21,571 bases of DNA. Source: a virus. Positions 8,235-16,233 of the stretch are shown here, one piece after another (position 1 is the first letter of the stretch; the number at the start of each line of letters is the position of its first letter). The stretch is taken from positions 1 to 21,571 of the IMG/VR virus record IMGVR_UViG_3300032246_001980. One strand, 5' to 3'. The position numbers were made by a program, and so were the translations under genes. The notes beneath the pieces were generated by a model. The model was not told the DNA's origin and ran no database searches. It saw only the letters and a list, made by a program, of their open reading frames with translations.

Positions 8235-8241
8235 TATTTAT
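8235..8241 (+). promoter_or_regulatory. TATTTAT motif upstream of the SOD-fusion gene
   Basis: The plus strand reads GGATTATTTATTATTAG in the 39-bp gap after the helicase gene, with the motif ending 19 nt before the ATG at 8261. It matches the sense-oriented copies before other genes. Promoter function is inferred. Confidence 0.35.
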
Positions 8242-8260
8242 TATTAGATAGTCCAATAAT

Positions 8261-9799
8261 ATGAACAAAACAGAAGAGAAAATTCAACTAACAGAAAACA
8301 AAATAATTGAATCAAAAGTTGAAGAACAAGCCAATCAGTTAATTACTGAAATGAAAAAAATTGGAATAGAAAAATTACCCTATTCCTACTCAGCCCTTAA
8401 ACAATTCATTGACCCAGAGACAATGAACTTTCACTACAACAAACATTATAAAGGTTATGTTGATAAGTTAAATGATGCTCTTTCAAAGAAAAAATACGGG
8501 GACTTAGAGTTAGAACAAATTATCAAAACGATAAGTAGGTTCGATAAATCAATCAGAAACAATGCGGGTGGGGCATTTAACCACGCATTATTCTGGAACA
8601 TGCTAACACCAACACCAAAAAAATTAGAGGGTGACCTTTATAAAAAAATTATAAAAAATTTTGGTAGTTTTCCCGCATTTAAGAAAAAGTTTGAAGCAAT
8701 TGCCAAGGATAGGTTTGGTTCAGGTTGGGTATGGTTAGTTCTTACTGCCAATAACAGTTTAAAAATTATGTCTACACCAAACCAAGACAATCCGTTAATG
8801 AACGTGATTGAGAATGGTGGATTTCCACTTTTAGGTTTAGACCTATGGGAACACGCATATTATCTAAAGTATAGAAACAAAAGAGATGAATATATTGCAA
8901 ACTTTTGGAAAGTTGTGAATTGGGATTTTGTAACCAAAATGTACGAAATGAAAACTAAAACAAAGTTAGCTGAATCGTTAGAATTAAAACAACTTATGTC
9001 TGAAGGAAAATCGGAAGCCTGTTCTCCTGAAAAAACTGATTTCTACAGAAAGTTATTTAACACCCACAAAGAAATTGAAACAAAATACAGAGCAGGTATT
9101 GAAAAAATTTTAATCGAAGTATTCAGTGACTTGTATGTTTCAAATCCACCAGAGGGGGAATTACCAGGAATATTTAATTTAGAAAATAATGGAAGGTCCG
9201 TTATTAACAAGTTGAATACAAATTACACAACATTCTGTATTTTACTTAATGATATCAATCAAGTGATTAAAACAATCGAAGGTAAAAAACCAATTGTGTT
9301 TAAAGGTAAAACCCCAAAAGAACAAGTTAAAGAAGTTGTAAGATTTGTTAACGCTTTAGACCATTTTAAATACAGAATATTCGATACAAAAAGTTTAACA
9401 TTTATTAATATAATGAGAACTTTAGAAGAAAAAAATGCAATGGGTGATAAAAGAGAAGAAATAACGGCAACAATATTAAGAAGATTTTTTGGTAAAGATG
9501 TTAAAGTTGAACAAGTTGGTAAATTGGGTAGTAAAGAAGATGCTTTATCAGGTGTTGATTTAAAATTAACTAACGGAGACAAAACAGAAACCGCACAAGT
9601 AAAACCATACAAAGTTAAAGTTGTTGATGAAGAAAAAGGAACAATTACACTTTTTGGTACCGGTAAAGTTAAACATTATTATACCGATTTATTAATTTTT
9701 CAAAAAGGAAAAAACGTTTTAATCTTTAATCAAAAACCTAAAATAATGGGAGGTAATTATGTGTTCCCAATTGATGCGTTGAAGTTAAATATAGAATAA
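8261..9799 (+). CDS. Fe/Mn superoxide dismutase domain fused to a C-terminal (possibly PD-(D/E)XK-like) domain
   Basis: A 512-residue protein about 2.5 times the length of a normal SOD. Residues about 37-232 form a complete Fe/Mn SOD: LPYSYSALKQFIDPETMNFHYNKH with metal ligand His58, NHALFW with His108, and LGLDLWEHAYYLKY with Asp194 and His198. The ligand spacing and the DxWEHAYY signature match active enzymes, which convert superoxide to oxygen and hydrogen peroxide. Residues about 235-400 are charged and helical. Residues about 396-510 read REEITATILRRFF, then GVDLKL, then ETAQVKPYK; Asp433 and Gln446-x-Lys448 fit the D-xn-(E/Q)-x-K core of restriction-endonuclease-like folds. No signal peptide. 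It sits between the SNF2 helicase and the neck gene. The SOD call is firm; the nuclease-like reading is a pattern guess. Confidence 0.88.
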   Translation: MNKTEEKIQLTENKIIESKVEEQANQLITEMKKIGIEKLPYSYSALKQFIDPETMNFHYNKHYKGYVDKLNDALSKKKYGDLELEQIIKTISRFDKSIRNNAGGAFNHALFWNMLTPTPKKLEGDLYKKIIKNFGSFPAFKKKFEAIAKDRFGSGWVWLVLTANNSLKIMSTPNQDNPLMNVIENGGFPLLGLDLWEHAYYLKYRNKRDEYIANFWKVVNWDFVTKMYEMKTKTKLAESLELKQLMSEGKSEACSPEKTDFYRKLFNTHKEIETKYRAGIEKILIEVFSDLYVSNPPEGELPGIFNLENNGRSVINKLNTNYTTFCILLNDINQVIKTIEGKKPIVFKGKTPKEQVKEVVRFVNALDHFKYRIFDTKSLTFINIMRTLEEKNAMGDKREEITATILRRFFGKDVKVEQVGKLGSKEDALSGVDLKLTNGDKTETAQVKPYKVKVVDEEKGTITLFGTGKVKHYYTDLLIFQKGKNVLIFNQKPKIMGGNYVFPIDALKLNIE

Positions 9800-9811
9800 A
9801 CCTTTTTAAGA

Positions 9812-9818
9812 TATTTAT
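9812..9818 (+). promoter_or_regulatory. TATTTAT motif directly before the neck gene
   Basis: The 24-bp gap reads AAGATATTTATTTGATATG, so the motif ends 5 nt before the ATG at 9824. This close spacing matches the copies at 6024-6030 and 14542-14548. If it is a -10 element the mRNA would be essentially leaderless; otherwise it may act at the translation step. Confidence 0.35.
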
Positions 9819-9823
9819 TTGAT

Positions 9824-10951
9824 ATGTCAGTAATACCAGAACCAGAAAGGTCAAAAATATACACTAGAATTAAGCACTTATTAGGTGCTCCATTGAGAAG
9901 TGTTGAAGTAGAAGATGAAATGATGGATTCACTTATGGAACTATCTATTCAAGACTATGAGGAATATATTCTACAATGGTTAATTGATAGTCAATGGGTT
10001 AACTTAGTTAATCTTAACATGAGTGAAAAGTCTGTTGCTAAAGCCCTTGTTACAAGAACAATGGATTTTGAACAACAATTTGCATACTCATATTCTAAAA
10101 TTGTTGGACTTCAAACAATGGGTCCTTGGGTTTTAAAGAAAGATTATTTCATACTTGAAAAGAATAGACAAAACTACGAAATCCCTGCGGGTCGTGAAGT
10201 TAATGAACTTTTATGGTTCAGTAACCAAGATTGGACAGCATTCGGTTTAGGTGGTGTTGGTGGATTTGGAATGGGTGGTGTTGGTTTAGGTGCCAATGAA
10301 GCAGGATTTGCTCAAATGGGTTATCAGGGTTCTTATTTTATGATGTCAGGTTTTGACTATCTAATAAGAATGCAAGAAGCTAATATTCTAAATAGAATTT
10401 TGGGTGGTTCGTTAACATATAGAATTACCGGATTACCTGATGGCAAAAAGAATGTATTCTTATACAATACTCCTGGTGGAAAATTCAACTGGAATCAATA
10501 TAGTGATTATGAAGGAAAGGCTGTTTGGTATTGGTATTATGATGTAGGTCCTGATGATAGAGCCGCTTGTTTAAAAGCAAACAAAGATATTATCAAACTA
10601 CCAACAGACGTACCATTAGAAGAACTTACTTGGGAAGAATTAAATGTTCCCGCAAAACAATGGGTTAGAAGATGGTTTACTGCTTATGTAAAAGAAACAT
10701 TGGCAAGAGTAAGAGGAAAATATAGTGGTAATTTAAAAACACCAGACTCTGAAATAACAATGGATTATACAAGTTTGTTAACTGAAGCAAAAGATGAAAA
10801 ATCAAAATTGTTAGAAGAACTAACAGGAGCTGAAGGTTGGTTAACAAGATTAAGACCCGAAAAGGTAATGGAGAGAGAAGCACAAATTGCAGAGAATTTG
10901 AATAAACAAATGAAATTCAGAGCAATGCCTCGTCAAATATATGTAATCTAA
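9824..10951 (+). CDS. gp13: Neck protein, gp13 type (head completion / connector)
   Basis: A 375-residue protein with both ends typical of T4-like gp13. The N-terminal block IKHLLGAPLRSVEVEDEMMDSLMELSIQDYEEYI (residues about 16-49) matches the 'LG.P...VEV.D..L...I..A' helical start. The C-terminal half has KQWVRRWFTAYVKETLARVRGKY (278-300), a TMDYTSLLTEA block and a closing LRP segment. In T4, gp13 joins gp14 to complete the head and receive the tail. Between them lies a glycine-rich tract (residues 141-167, GLGGVGGFGMGG and on) followed by aromatic segments. The next gene begins 4 bp after the stop. The gp14/gp15-like genes are on the opposite strand about 4 kb away, unlike the T4 order. Confidence 0.75.
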   Translation: MSVIPEPERSKIYTRIKHLLGAPLRSVEVEDEMMDSLMELSIQDYEEYILQWLIDSQWVNLVNLNMSEKSVAKALVTRTMDFEQQFAYSYSKIVGLQTMGPWVLKKDYFILEKNRQNYEIPAGREVNELLWFSNQDWTAFGLGGVGGFGMGGVGLGANEAGFAQMGYQGSYFMMSGFDYLIRMQEANILNRILGGSLTYRITGLPDGKKNVFLYNTPGGKFNWNQYSDYEGKAVWYWYYDVGPDDRAACLKANKDIIKLPTDVPLEELTWEELNVPAKQWVRRWFTAYVKETLARVRGKYSGNLKTPDSEITMDYTSLLTEAKDEKSKLLEELTGAEGWLTRLRPEKVMEREAQIAENLNKQMKFRAMPRQIYVI

Positions 10952-10955
10952 TTTT

Positions 10956-11291
10956 ATGGCTATAGTAAGAACAATACCCTCAAGAAGAATCATCAACGGA
11001 ATGCAAATCAATACATCTGAAATCTCTTTGGTTTCTGAAGTTGATTACCGAACAAACGGTGAAGAATGTATTATTGTGACAAATATACCATTTTCAGTTG
11101 TCGTTCTTGATTCAAGAACAACTGACCACGTTGTGGTTAAATCTATGACACACCTCACAATCAGACCTGATGTAGGTAAGATTGATGAGGATTACGATGA
11201 AATTGTAATGGACAGGTATGCCTGTGTTGAATTTAGATTTGTTGGTGGTACTTGGTATATCTTATCAAGTGATGGTTTAAAGAATTCTTAA
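10956..11291 (+). CDS. Small conserved-looking phage protein of unknown function, 111 aa
   Basis: I do not recognise this family. The 111 residues are mostly alternating hydrophobic and polar residues, suggesting a compact all-beta fold (VTNIPFSVVVLDSRTTD; VVVKSMTHLTIRPD; ACVEFRFVGGTWYIL). An acidic turn, GKIDEDYDE, lies near residues 74-82. There is no signal peptide or membrane segment. It begins 4 bp after the neck gene stop, so it is probably cotranscribed with it and may be a small structural or decoration protein. Its last 15 bp overlap the convergent end of the DNA polymerase gene. Confidence 0.7.
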   Translation: MAIVRTIPSRRIINGMQINTSEISLVSEVDYRTNGEECIIVTNIPFSVVVLDSRTTDHVVVKSMTHLTIRPDVGKIDEDYDEIVMDRYACVEFRFVGGTWYILSSDGLKNS

Positions 11292-14066
11292 TTTTTCTTC
11301 CCAACCTTCTTCAGCCAAGTCATACATATAATCAGGTTTTAAACCTCTTTTATCCCAATAACGTAGTTCCGCTTCAGTAATATCCATAACGTCTTTTTGT
11401 AAATCGTCTTGGTCACCCTCACCTAATGGATGTCCATTTATTAATTCACATTGTGATGTTGTAAAAATCCCTCTATCTTGTGGGTTATCAACAATCAAAT
11501 GATTTCTAACCTCATCTTGAAACACGACCATCAACGGTTCAATTCTTTTATTGAATGTTGTTATTGCTCTTGGAACATTATAATCACCTGTTAAATCGGG
11601 GTCTTTATCCAATATATCTTTGTCCAACATATAACAATTAATCATAACACCATCAGTGATTGGTTTTGCCTTTGGGTCATTATATTGATTAACTAAATTA
11701 GTATCTTTAATCTGTTTTGCAGTCATCTTCTGAACATCTCCTTGAGATGATTTAGTTCCATTATTAACATACATAATAACATCACCCAAGTTTACATTTA
11801 ACTTTTCCTTGATTGCTAATTCCATGTGAGCCATTCTACTCATACTATTACCAGCTTTAGTTTTAGTGTTTAGTCTTTTGGTATAATCCTCAAGGGTTAA
11901 TTTAACCTTTGCTCTCTGTGCAATTTTACTCAACGGAATTTTCTTATCGTAAATCATTTGAAGATACTCATAATAGTATTCCACAAACGCCTTACCATTA
12001 CCTTCCAATAACATTTTAACACCTTTATCTAAAAACGCCTCAATATACAATGGAAGTTTTTTTGACTTAATACTATTACCTGTTAGTTTAATTTTACCCT
12101 TGGCATCCATAACCGCATAGTTCTTACGAGCCAAGTTAATACATGACGGCCATACCCCATCGGTATCAAGAGCCATCTCACCTCTCATAAAGATATCGTT
12201 ATACTCCGCAACATCAGCTTCAGGACCATAATACTCTTTACCCAACTTCACCTTCCAATTCAATCCACGACCAACGTATACTCTGTCTTTGGCATCATCA
12301 GGAGTAGAGAAGTTCACACCATCCGTATCCATTACCAAAGGAACATAACCTTTAGTCATAAAGAACTTAATCATCTGACGAAGGTATTGTCTACCCGTAC
12401 AAGTAATCTGTTCTCCCATATACATGTCACCCCACGCATACACTTGAGGCGCGGACAAAGCTCCGAACATCGAGTTGATGAAAATCTTAATCGGTAATTG
12501 TTTGTTACCGTATGATTCAGATTTCTTACGGTCAATGTTATAATATTCCTCAGCGAGTTGTTTGTATTTGATACGGGTGTTACGGAAATAACTTAACATT
12601 CCTTTCATCGCACCTGTGACATCACAGTCGGGGAATACATCGTGTACGAGCTGAATAGAGGGGTATAGAGACGAGAAGTCGAGCTTTAATACATTCTTAC
12701 TATAACCAACCTTAAGTAGTCGAGAAAGACCTCCTACGAAGTCTGTCTTGGATTCTTTGGCTGGTATTGCAAGTCCATGTTTATATGACCAAGCTAACAT
12801 CAACATCTTCCATAATGTTGCCGTACCCATTGTGGATACTCTCTCATAAGTTGTTGGAATCATCGCAGCAAGTAGGAATGAACCTTGATTAAACTCTTGG
12901 TCAACCTTTAATGTTTCATCTAAGTCATCGTCAAGATATCTCTCAACAATATTATCTCCCGTTGTTTTAATATAAACGTCAGTTCTCTTTTCACAAATTT
13001 CATCAATCTTTGGGTCAACCTTTGCCTTTCTGTAATTACCATTTTGTATGTTCAACCAATAGTCCTCTTTGTTTGTATACATTTTACCGATGTTCTCGTG
13101 GTCGATATACACACGGTCAGGAGCTTCGGCATTAATGAACTTTGTGATATACTTTAAACCCGCAGCTTTAATACTCGAGTTAATTGCCTGAGCTCTACGA
13201 ACAGCATGGATAATATCAATTACGTTATAACCCCAAATAGATGTCTGAACATATTCTTCCACCTCATTAGCAAGTTTTAACATACTATCCTTTCTTGTAA
13301 ATGAATGGTCGGGGTGTAATGATTTACATATCTTCTTTGGGTCGATACCTAAGATTCTACATCTTTCAAATATCCAATGCCAGTCGAAGTTCGCTGAGTT
13401 ATACCCACCAATAATACTTGGTTTGATTTCGTTAATAATCTTAAAGAATTCAATGATGGCACCCATCTCTTGGGATTCATCCATACATTCGATAACCTTG
13501 TGATAACCCTTATTTGTTTTAATTCCAATCATGAATATACGACCATCCTTCGGGTCAAGGGCGGTCGTCTCTAAGTCATATACAAGTCGAGTCACTTCTT
13601 CATAGTTCTCAAAACCTTTGAATAGTCTTTTTTCTTTGGAAATTAAATATTGTTCTACAGGAGGTAGAATCATCACTCTGTCCTTTGTCTTATCTCCCCA
13701 CGGGTCACAACCACCGTCTCTAAAGAACTGAATAAGTTCTCTATAACCTTTAAGGGATTTAACCATGTAGGTCATACCTTTCTCTAATCTCTCGTTATCG
13801 TGTGTTTCTAATTTGTCTATAACAATGCCGTGTTTGGTCATTGCCTCTTTCTGCAATGCTTTGGAATCATTATAGAACTTAATACCACGTAAATCTCCTA
13901 CCCACGCAAATGGTGTGAATGTATCTTTACGTATTTCTTTTCCTTTACCAGGGATTTCTTTGATTTTGTAAATGCAGTTTTCGCGATAGTCGTACTCGAT
14001 GGCGACAATAAATTCTTCAGGGTCGTTTCCGTGTAGGAACGATTCAATCTCTTCGTCAGATATCAT
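11277..14066 (-). CDS. gp43: Family B DNA polymerase with proofreading exonuclease (gp43 type)
   Basis: A 929-residue replicative polymerase (T4 gp43 is 898). Exonuclease motifs: Exo I VYDLETT with Asp164 and Glu166, Exo II GYNSANFDW with Asp228, Exo III YLDDDLDET with Tyr377/Asp381. Polymerase motifs: A LDFSSLYPS with Asp463 (461-470), B IKIFINSMFG with Lys527 (526-535), C MDTDGVN with Asp580 and Asp582. All catalytic residues are present and no intein or split is seen, so it should be fully active. The start at 14066 gives an N-terminal domain (EEFIVAIEYDYRENCIY) like that of T4 gp43. The 90-bp leader holds a TATTTAT motif and a small hairpin, a possible autoregulatory operator. Its 3' end overlaps a convergent gene by 15 bp. 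Confidence 0.97.
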   Translation of the reverse strand: MISDEEIESFLHGNDPEEFIVAIEYDYRENCIYKIKEIPGKGKEIRKDTFTPFAWVGDLRGIKFYNDSKALQKEAMTKHGIVIDKLETHDNERLEKGMTYMVKSLKGYRELIQFFRDGGCDPWGDKTKDRVMILPPVEQYLISKEKRLFKGFENYEEVTRLVYDLETTALDPKDGRIFMIGIKTNKGYHKVIECMDESQEMGAIIEFFKIINEIKPSIIGGYNSANFDWHWIFERCRILGIDPKKICKSLHPDHSFTRKDSMLKLANEVEEYVQTSIWGYNVIDIIHAVRRAQAINSSIKAAGLKYITKFINAEAPDRVYIDHENIGKMYTNKEDYWLNIQNGNYRKAKVDPKIDEICEKRTDVYIKTTGDNIVERYLDDDLDETLKVDQEFNQGSFLLAAMIPTTYERVSTMGTATLWKMLMLAWSYKHGLAIPAKESKTDFVGGLSRLLKVGYSKNVLKLDFSSLYPSIQLVHDVFPDCDVTGAMKGMLSYFRNTRIKYKQLAEEYYNIDRKKSESYGNKQLPIKIFINSMFGALSAPQVYAWGDMYMGEQITCTGRQYLRQMIKFFMTKGYVPLVMDTDGVNFSTPDDAKDRVYVGRGLNWKVKLGKEYYGPEADVAEYNDIFMRGEMALDTDGVWPSCINLARKNYAVMDAKGKIKLTGNSIKSKKLPLYIEAFLDKGVKMLLEGNGKAFVEYYYEYLQMIYDKKIPLSKIAQRAKVKLTLEDYTKRLNTKTKAGNSMSRMAHMELAIKEKLNVNLGDVIMYVNNGTKSSQGDVQKMTAKQIKDTNLVNQYNDPKAKPITDGVMINCYMLDKDILDKDPDLTGDYNVPRAITTFNKRIEPLMVVFQDEVRNHLIVDNPQDRGIFTTSQCELINGHPLGEGDQDDLQKDVMDITEAELRYWDKRGLKPDYMYDLAEEGWEEKLRIL

Positions 14067-14094
14067 AATATATTTTTTAAAGTGGTGTATTAGC

Positions 14095-14111
14095 TTTCAC
14101 GAGATGTGAAA
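14095..14111 (-). promoter_or_regulatory. Hairpin in the DNA polymerase leader (possible translational operator)
   Basis: A perfect 6-bp stem, TTTCAC / GTGAAA, encloses a 5-nt loop (ATCTC on the minus strand), 28 nt upstream of the polymerase ATG. In T4 and RB69, gp43 binds a hairpin just upstream of its own start region to repress translation (established). Position and size fit that idea, but the loop sequence is not one I can match, so the role is inferred. Confidence 0.35.
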
Positions 14112-14124
14112 TTTACCTTCCTTA

Positions 14125-14131
14125 ATAAATA
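14125..14131 (-). promoter_or_regulatory. TATTTAT motif upstream of DNA polymerase
   Basis: The minus strand reads TTTTATATTTATTAAGG, 58 nt before the polymerase ATG and just upstream of the leader hairpin. It is a further sense-oriented copy of the recurrent motif. Promoter function is inferred. Confidence 0.35.
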
Positions 14132-14156
14132 TAAAAATTAGATTCAATTAATCAAA

Positions 14157-14537
14157 TTAACAACAAGCAGTTTCAGAAATAAAACTATCTTGGATATTAA
14201 TAAACAACTCTTCTCTGATAGGTAAAATTAAACTACCTTCATCATTTTTAATTAAGAATTGACCCTGATATCTACCAGGAGTGTTTGTATCCATAGCAGT
14301 GAATTGATAATAAATGTAATACTCAGTTGGAGCACCGTCTTCCGCAAAGATAAGAGGGACAATATAACAAGGTGCTGAAACAATCTTGGGTATACCATTG
14401 TATACATCAACCATTGAGAAAAAAATAGTTGAAACTTCTAAGTCTTGCATTAACTGAATATATCCAGCTCTTCCGTCTTTTACAACCTGCATTTTTAAAA
14501 CAGGGAGGGTTGCATTTTTCTTAATATAAAATTCCAT
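14157..14537 (-). CDS. Small beta-rich protein of unknown function, 126 aa
   Basis: I cannot name this protein. It opens with MEFYIKKNATLPVLKMQVVKDGR and continues with alternating strands. An acidic/aromatic stretch (EYYIYYQFTAMDTNTPGRYQ) and a closing LPIREELFINIQDSFI segment follow, then a CysCys end. The 'matched property, then range of strands, then GxYxGxF' layout is like small Ig-like modules at the N-terminus of phage baseplate or tail accessory proteins (BppU type), but this is a resemblance only. It begins 16 bp after the last glycosyltransferase gene, and a 24-bp inverted repeat covers its start codon. It may be the last gene of the glycosyltransferase operon. Confidence 0.65.
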   Translation of the reverse strand: MEFYIKKNATLPVLKMQVVKDGRAGYIQLMQDLEVSTIFFSMVDVYNGIPKIVSAPCYIVPLIFAEDGAPTEYYIYYQFTAMDTNTPGRYQGQFLIKNDEGSLILPIREELFINIQDSFISETACC

Positions 14538-14558
14538 AACAATAAATATATTGTTATG
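14535..14558 (-). promoter_or_regulatory. 10-bp perfect inverted repeat over a start codon
   Basis: CATAACAATA (14535-14544), a 4-bp AATA spacer, and TATTGTTATG (14549-14558) form a perfect dyad. It spans the stop of the upstream glycosyltransferase (14554-14556), the whole 16-bp gap and the ATG of the 126-aa gene. In the minus-strand mRNA the AUG lies in the 3' arm of the hairpin. A TATTTAT motif (14542-14548) is embedded in it. It could be an operator for a dimeric repressor or a translational lock. Confidence 0.55.
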
Positions 14559-16233
14559 ACTCTTTACGTAAACCCCCGTCGTAATGTTCGAATCTATTAT
14601 GTTCAGTTGGGGTTAAAAGTAACAATCCAGGATATAATTCACCTTTTTTAACAAGTTGATACATATGACTCATCCATGTTTGTTCGAATGGGTGTGCCCA
14701 TGTTGTATCCAAAAACATTTTCTTATTTCCTTCTCTTGTCACAATCTGAGGCCAGTTACAATAGTAAACTTCACCTACAGCATATGGTAATCCTTTATGT
14801 GATAAGACAGCATCGAATCTACTTTTTGGTGCATTTGGGTCTAATCCCATTTGTGGAAGTCTTGGTTTACCAGGCCAGAATTCATCTCTAACGTGTTGAG
14901 GTACATTATACCAAGCCCATTGAGTTCCATTGTCACCATAAAATTCTGTGTAATTTAATTTTAAGAAATCAAAATTTTCTTTCTTAACTATTTCTAAAGA
15001 TTTTGTAAATAAATTTTTAACAACTCTATTGAATCCATTTCTACACACTTCTCCTTCTTTAGGGTAGAAAAACATGTCGTCTTCAAAGAACAAGTAGAAA
15101 TCTAAATCCTGTTCATTAAAATGTTCAGCAATCCACTGTCTTCCTCCACAAATACCTAAGTTATCTTTTTTGATGTGTTCAAACCCATGTTCTTCACATA
15201 ACTTTGCATATTCATCAAATGTTGAAGTATCTGACGAATTATCTAACAAAAATTTCTTTGTCTTTAACAGATAATCATTATCGTAAAGTTTCATTGAATT
15301 AATCAACGTTTCAAATTGATTTGGGCTATTGAATGTTATAACATATAATCCAACCTTATTAGTATCTAAATTAGATTGAGACCTAAGAATTACAGATGTT
15401 TCAGATTTAACTTTTAATTCATCATTCTTCAATTCTTCAAAGAACCTACCAATTAATCCGTTACCATCGATTTCAAAGTAATTAATTAAATCACTGTGTT
15501 TGTAACACATTATAGAGAAAATAGATTCTTCAGTACCCATATAACCTTCTTCAAGTGTAGTTTTCAATAAACTATAATAGATACCATTTATGTCTCCAAT
15601 TGAATCTTTAGGTCCACCAAAAAAACCTCCTCTAGCAACTTTAGTAACTTTATCACCAGCATACTCGTTTAGTTTACTATAGTTAAATCCATGAATTTCA
15701 GTTTCAGCACCATATGGAAAACAGATAAATGAGAACTTTGTAATATACTTTGATAACTTATCTAAAACTTTATCGTGAGTGAAATAACCTGGATGAACAG
15801 TATTAGTTAATCCACCATCAATCCAAAACAAATGTTGTGAATTGAACTGGTCCATTATTTTGGCATCATTAAGTAAAAATACTTTAGACATCACAAGAGG
15901 GTTATAGTTTTCCAATCTTGCTTGTGTTGATTCTTTTAACCAACCTACTTGAGTAGACCAAGTCTCATTAGTTCTGATTTTTTGAATCATATCAAAAAAC
16001 TCATTATTCCTAAACCAGTCTAAAGGTCTTGTGATAAATTGAGTGTTTTCCCTACTTCTTTTACTGAAGACAAAGTCTTTTAATTCTTCGTCTCCAAATA
16101 TTATCATGTTGTTATCAACTTCTAATAATTGTGAAAACTTATCCAAATAGTGTTGGAAAGGTCTTGACCAACCTTCTTGTAGTTCACCTCTACCAATGTT
16201 CCATATTCCTGTTACTAAAGTTATATTACTCAT
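14554..16233 (-). CDS. Two-domain glycosyltransferase: HtrL/YibB-like plus GT2-like
   Basis: A 559-residue fusion. Residues 1 to about 275 resemble the HtrL/YibB family: an ITLVTGIWNIGRG start, HYLDKFSQLLEVDNNMIIFGDEE, the LFWIDGGLTN signature (136-144) and a GGFFGGPKDSI...GTEESIFSIM block (202-241). Residues about 294-559 form a second GT-A-like domain: VGLYVITFNSPNQFETLINSM, a LDNSSD turn, KKDNLGICGGRQW and the acidic FFEDDMFFY motif (Glu384-Asp385-Asp386), likely binding metal and nucleotide sugar. GT2-type enzymes transfer sugars from nucleotide donors. The N-terminal domain is a paralogue of the next gene upstream. It overlaps that gene by 8 bp, so translation is coupled. The sugars used are unknown. 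Confidence 0.8.
   Translation of the reverse strand: MSNITLVTGIWNIGRGELQEGWSRPFQHYLDKFSQLLEVDNNMIIFGDEELKDFVFSKRSRENTQFITRPLDWFRNNEFFDMIQKIRTNETWSTQVGWLKESTQARLENYNPLVMSKVFLLNDAKIMDQFNSQHLFWIDGGLTNTVHPGYFTHDKVLDKLSKYITKFSFICFPYGAETEIHGFNYSKLNEYAGDKVTKVARGGFFGGPKDSIGDINGIYYSLLKTTLEEGYMGTEESIFSIMCYKHSDLINYFEIDGNGLIGRFFEELKNDELKVKSETSVILRSQSNLDTNKVGLYVITFNSPNQFETLINSMKLYDNDYLLKTKKFLLDNSSDTSTFDEYAKLCEEHGFEHIKKDNLGICGGRQWIAEHFNEQDLDFYLFFEDDMFFYPKEGEVCRNGFNRVVKNLFTKSLEIVKKENFDFLKLNYTEFYGDNGTQWAWYNVPQHVRDEFWPGKPRLPQMGLDPNAPKSRFDAVLSHKGLPYAVGEVYYCNWPQIVTREGNKKMFLDTTWAHPFEQTWMSHMYQLVKKGELYPGLLLLTPTEHNRFEHYDGGLRKES

Noticed and set aside
11277-14066. Intein or frameshift in the DNA polymerase because of its length
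   Set aside because: All exonuclease and polymerase motifs are in one frame with normal spacing; the extra 31 residues over T4 are spread out.
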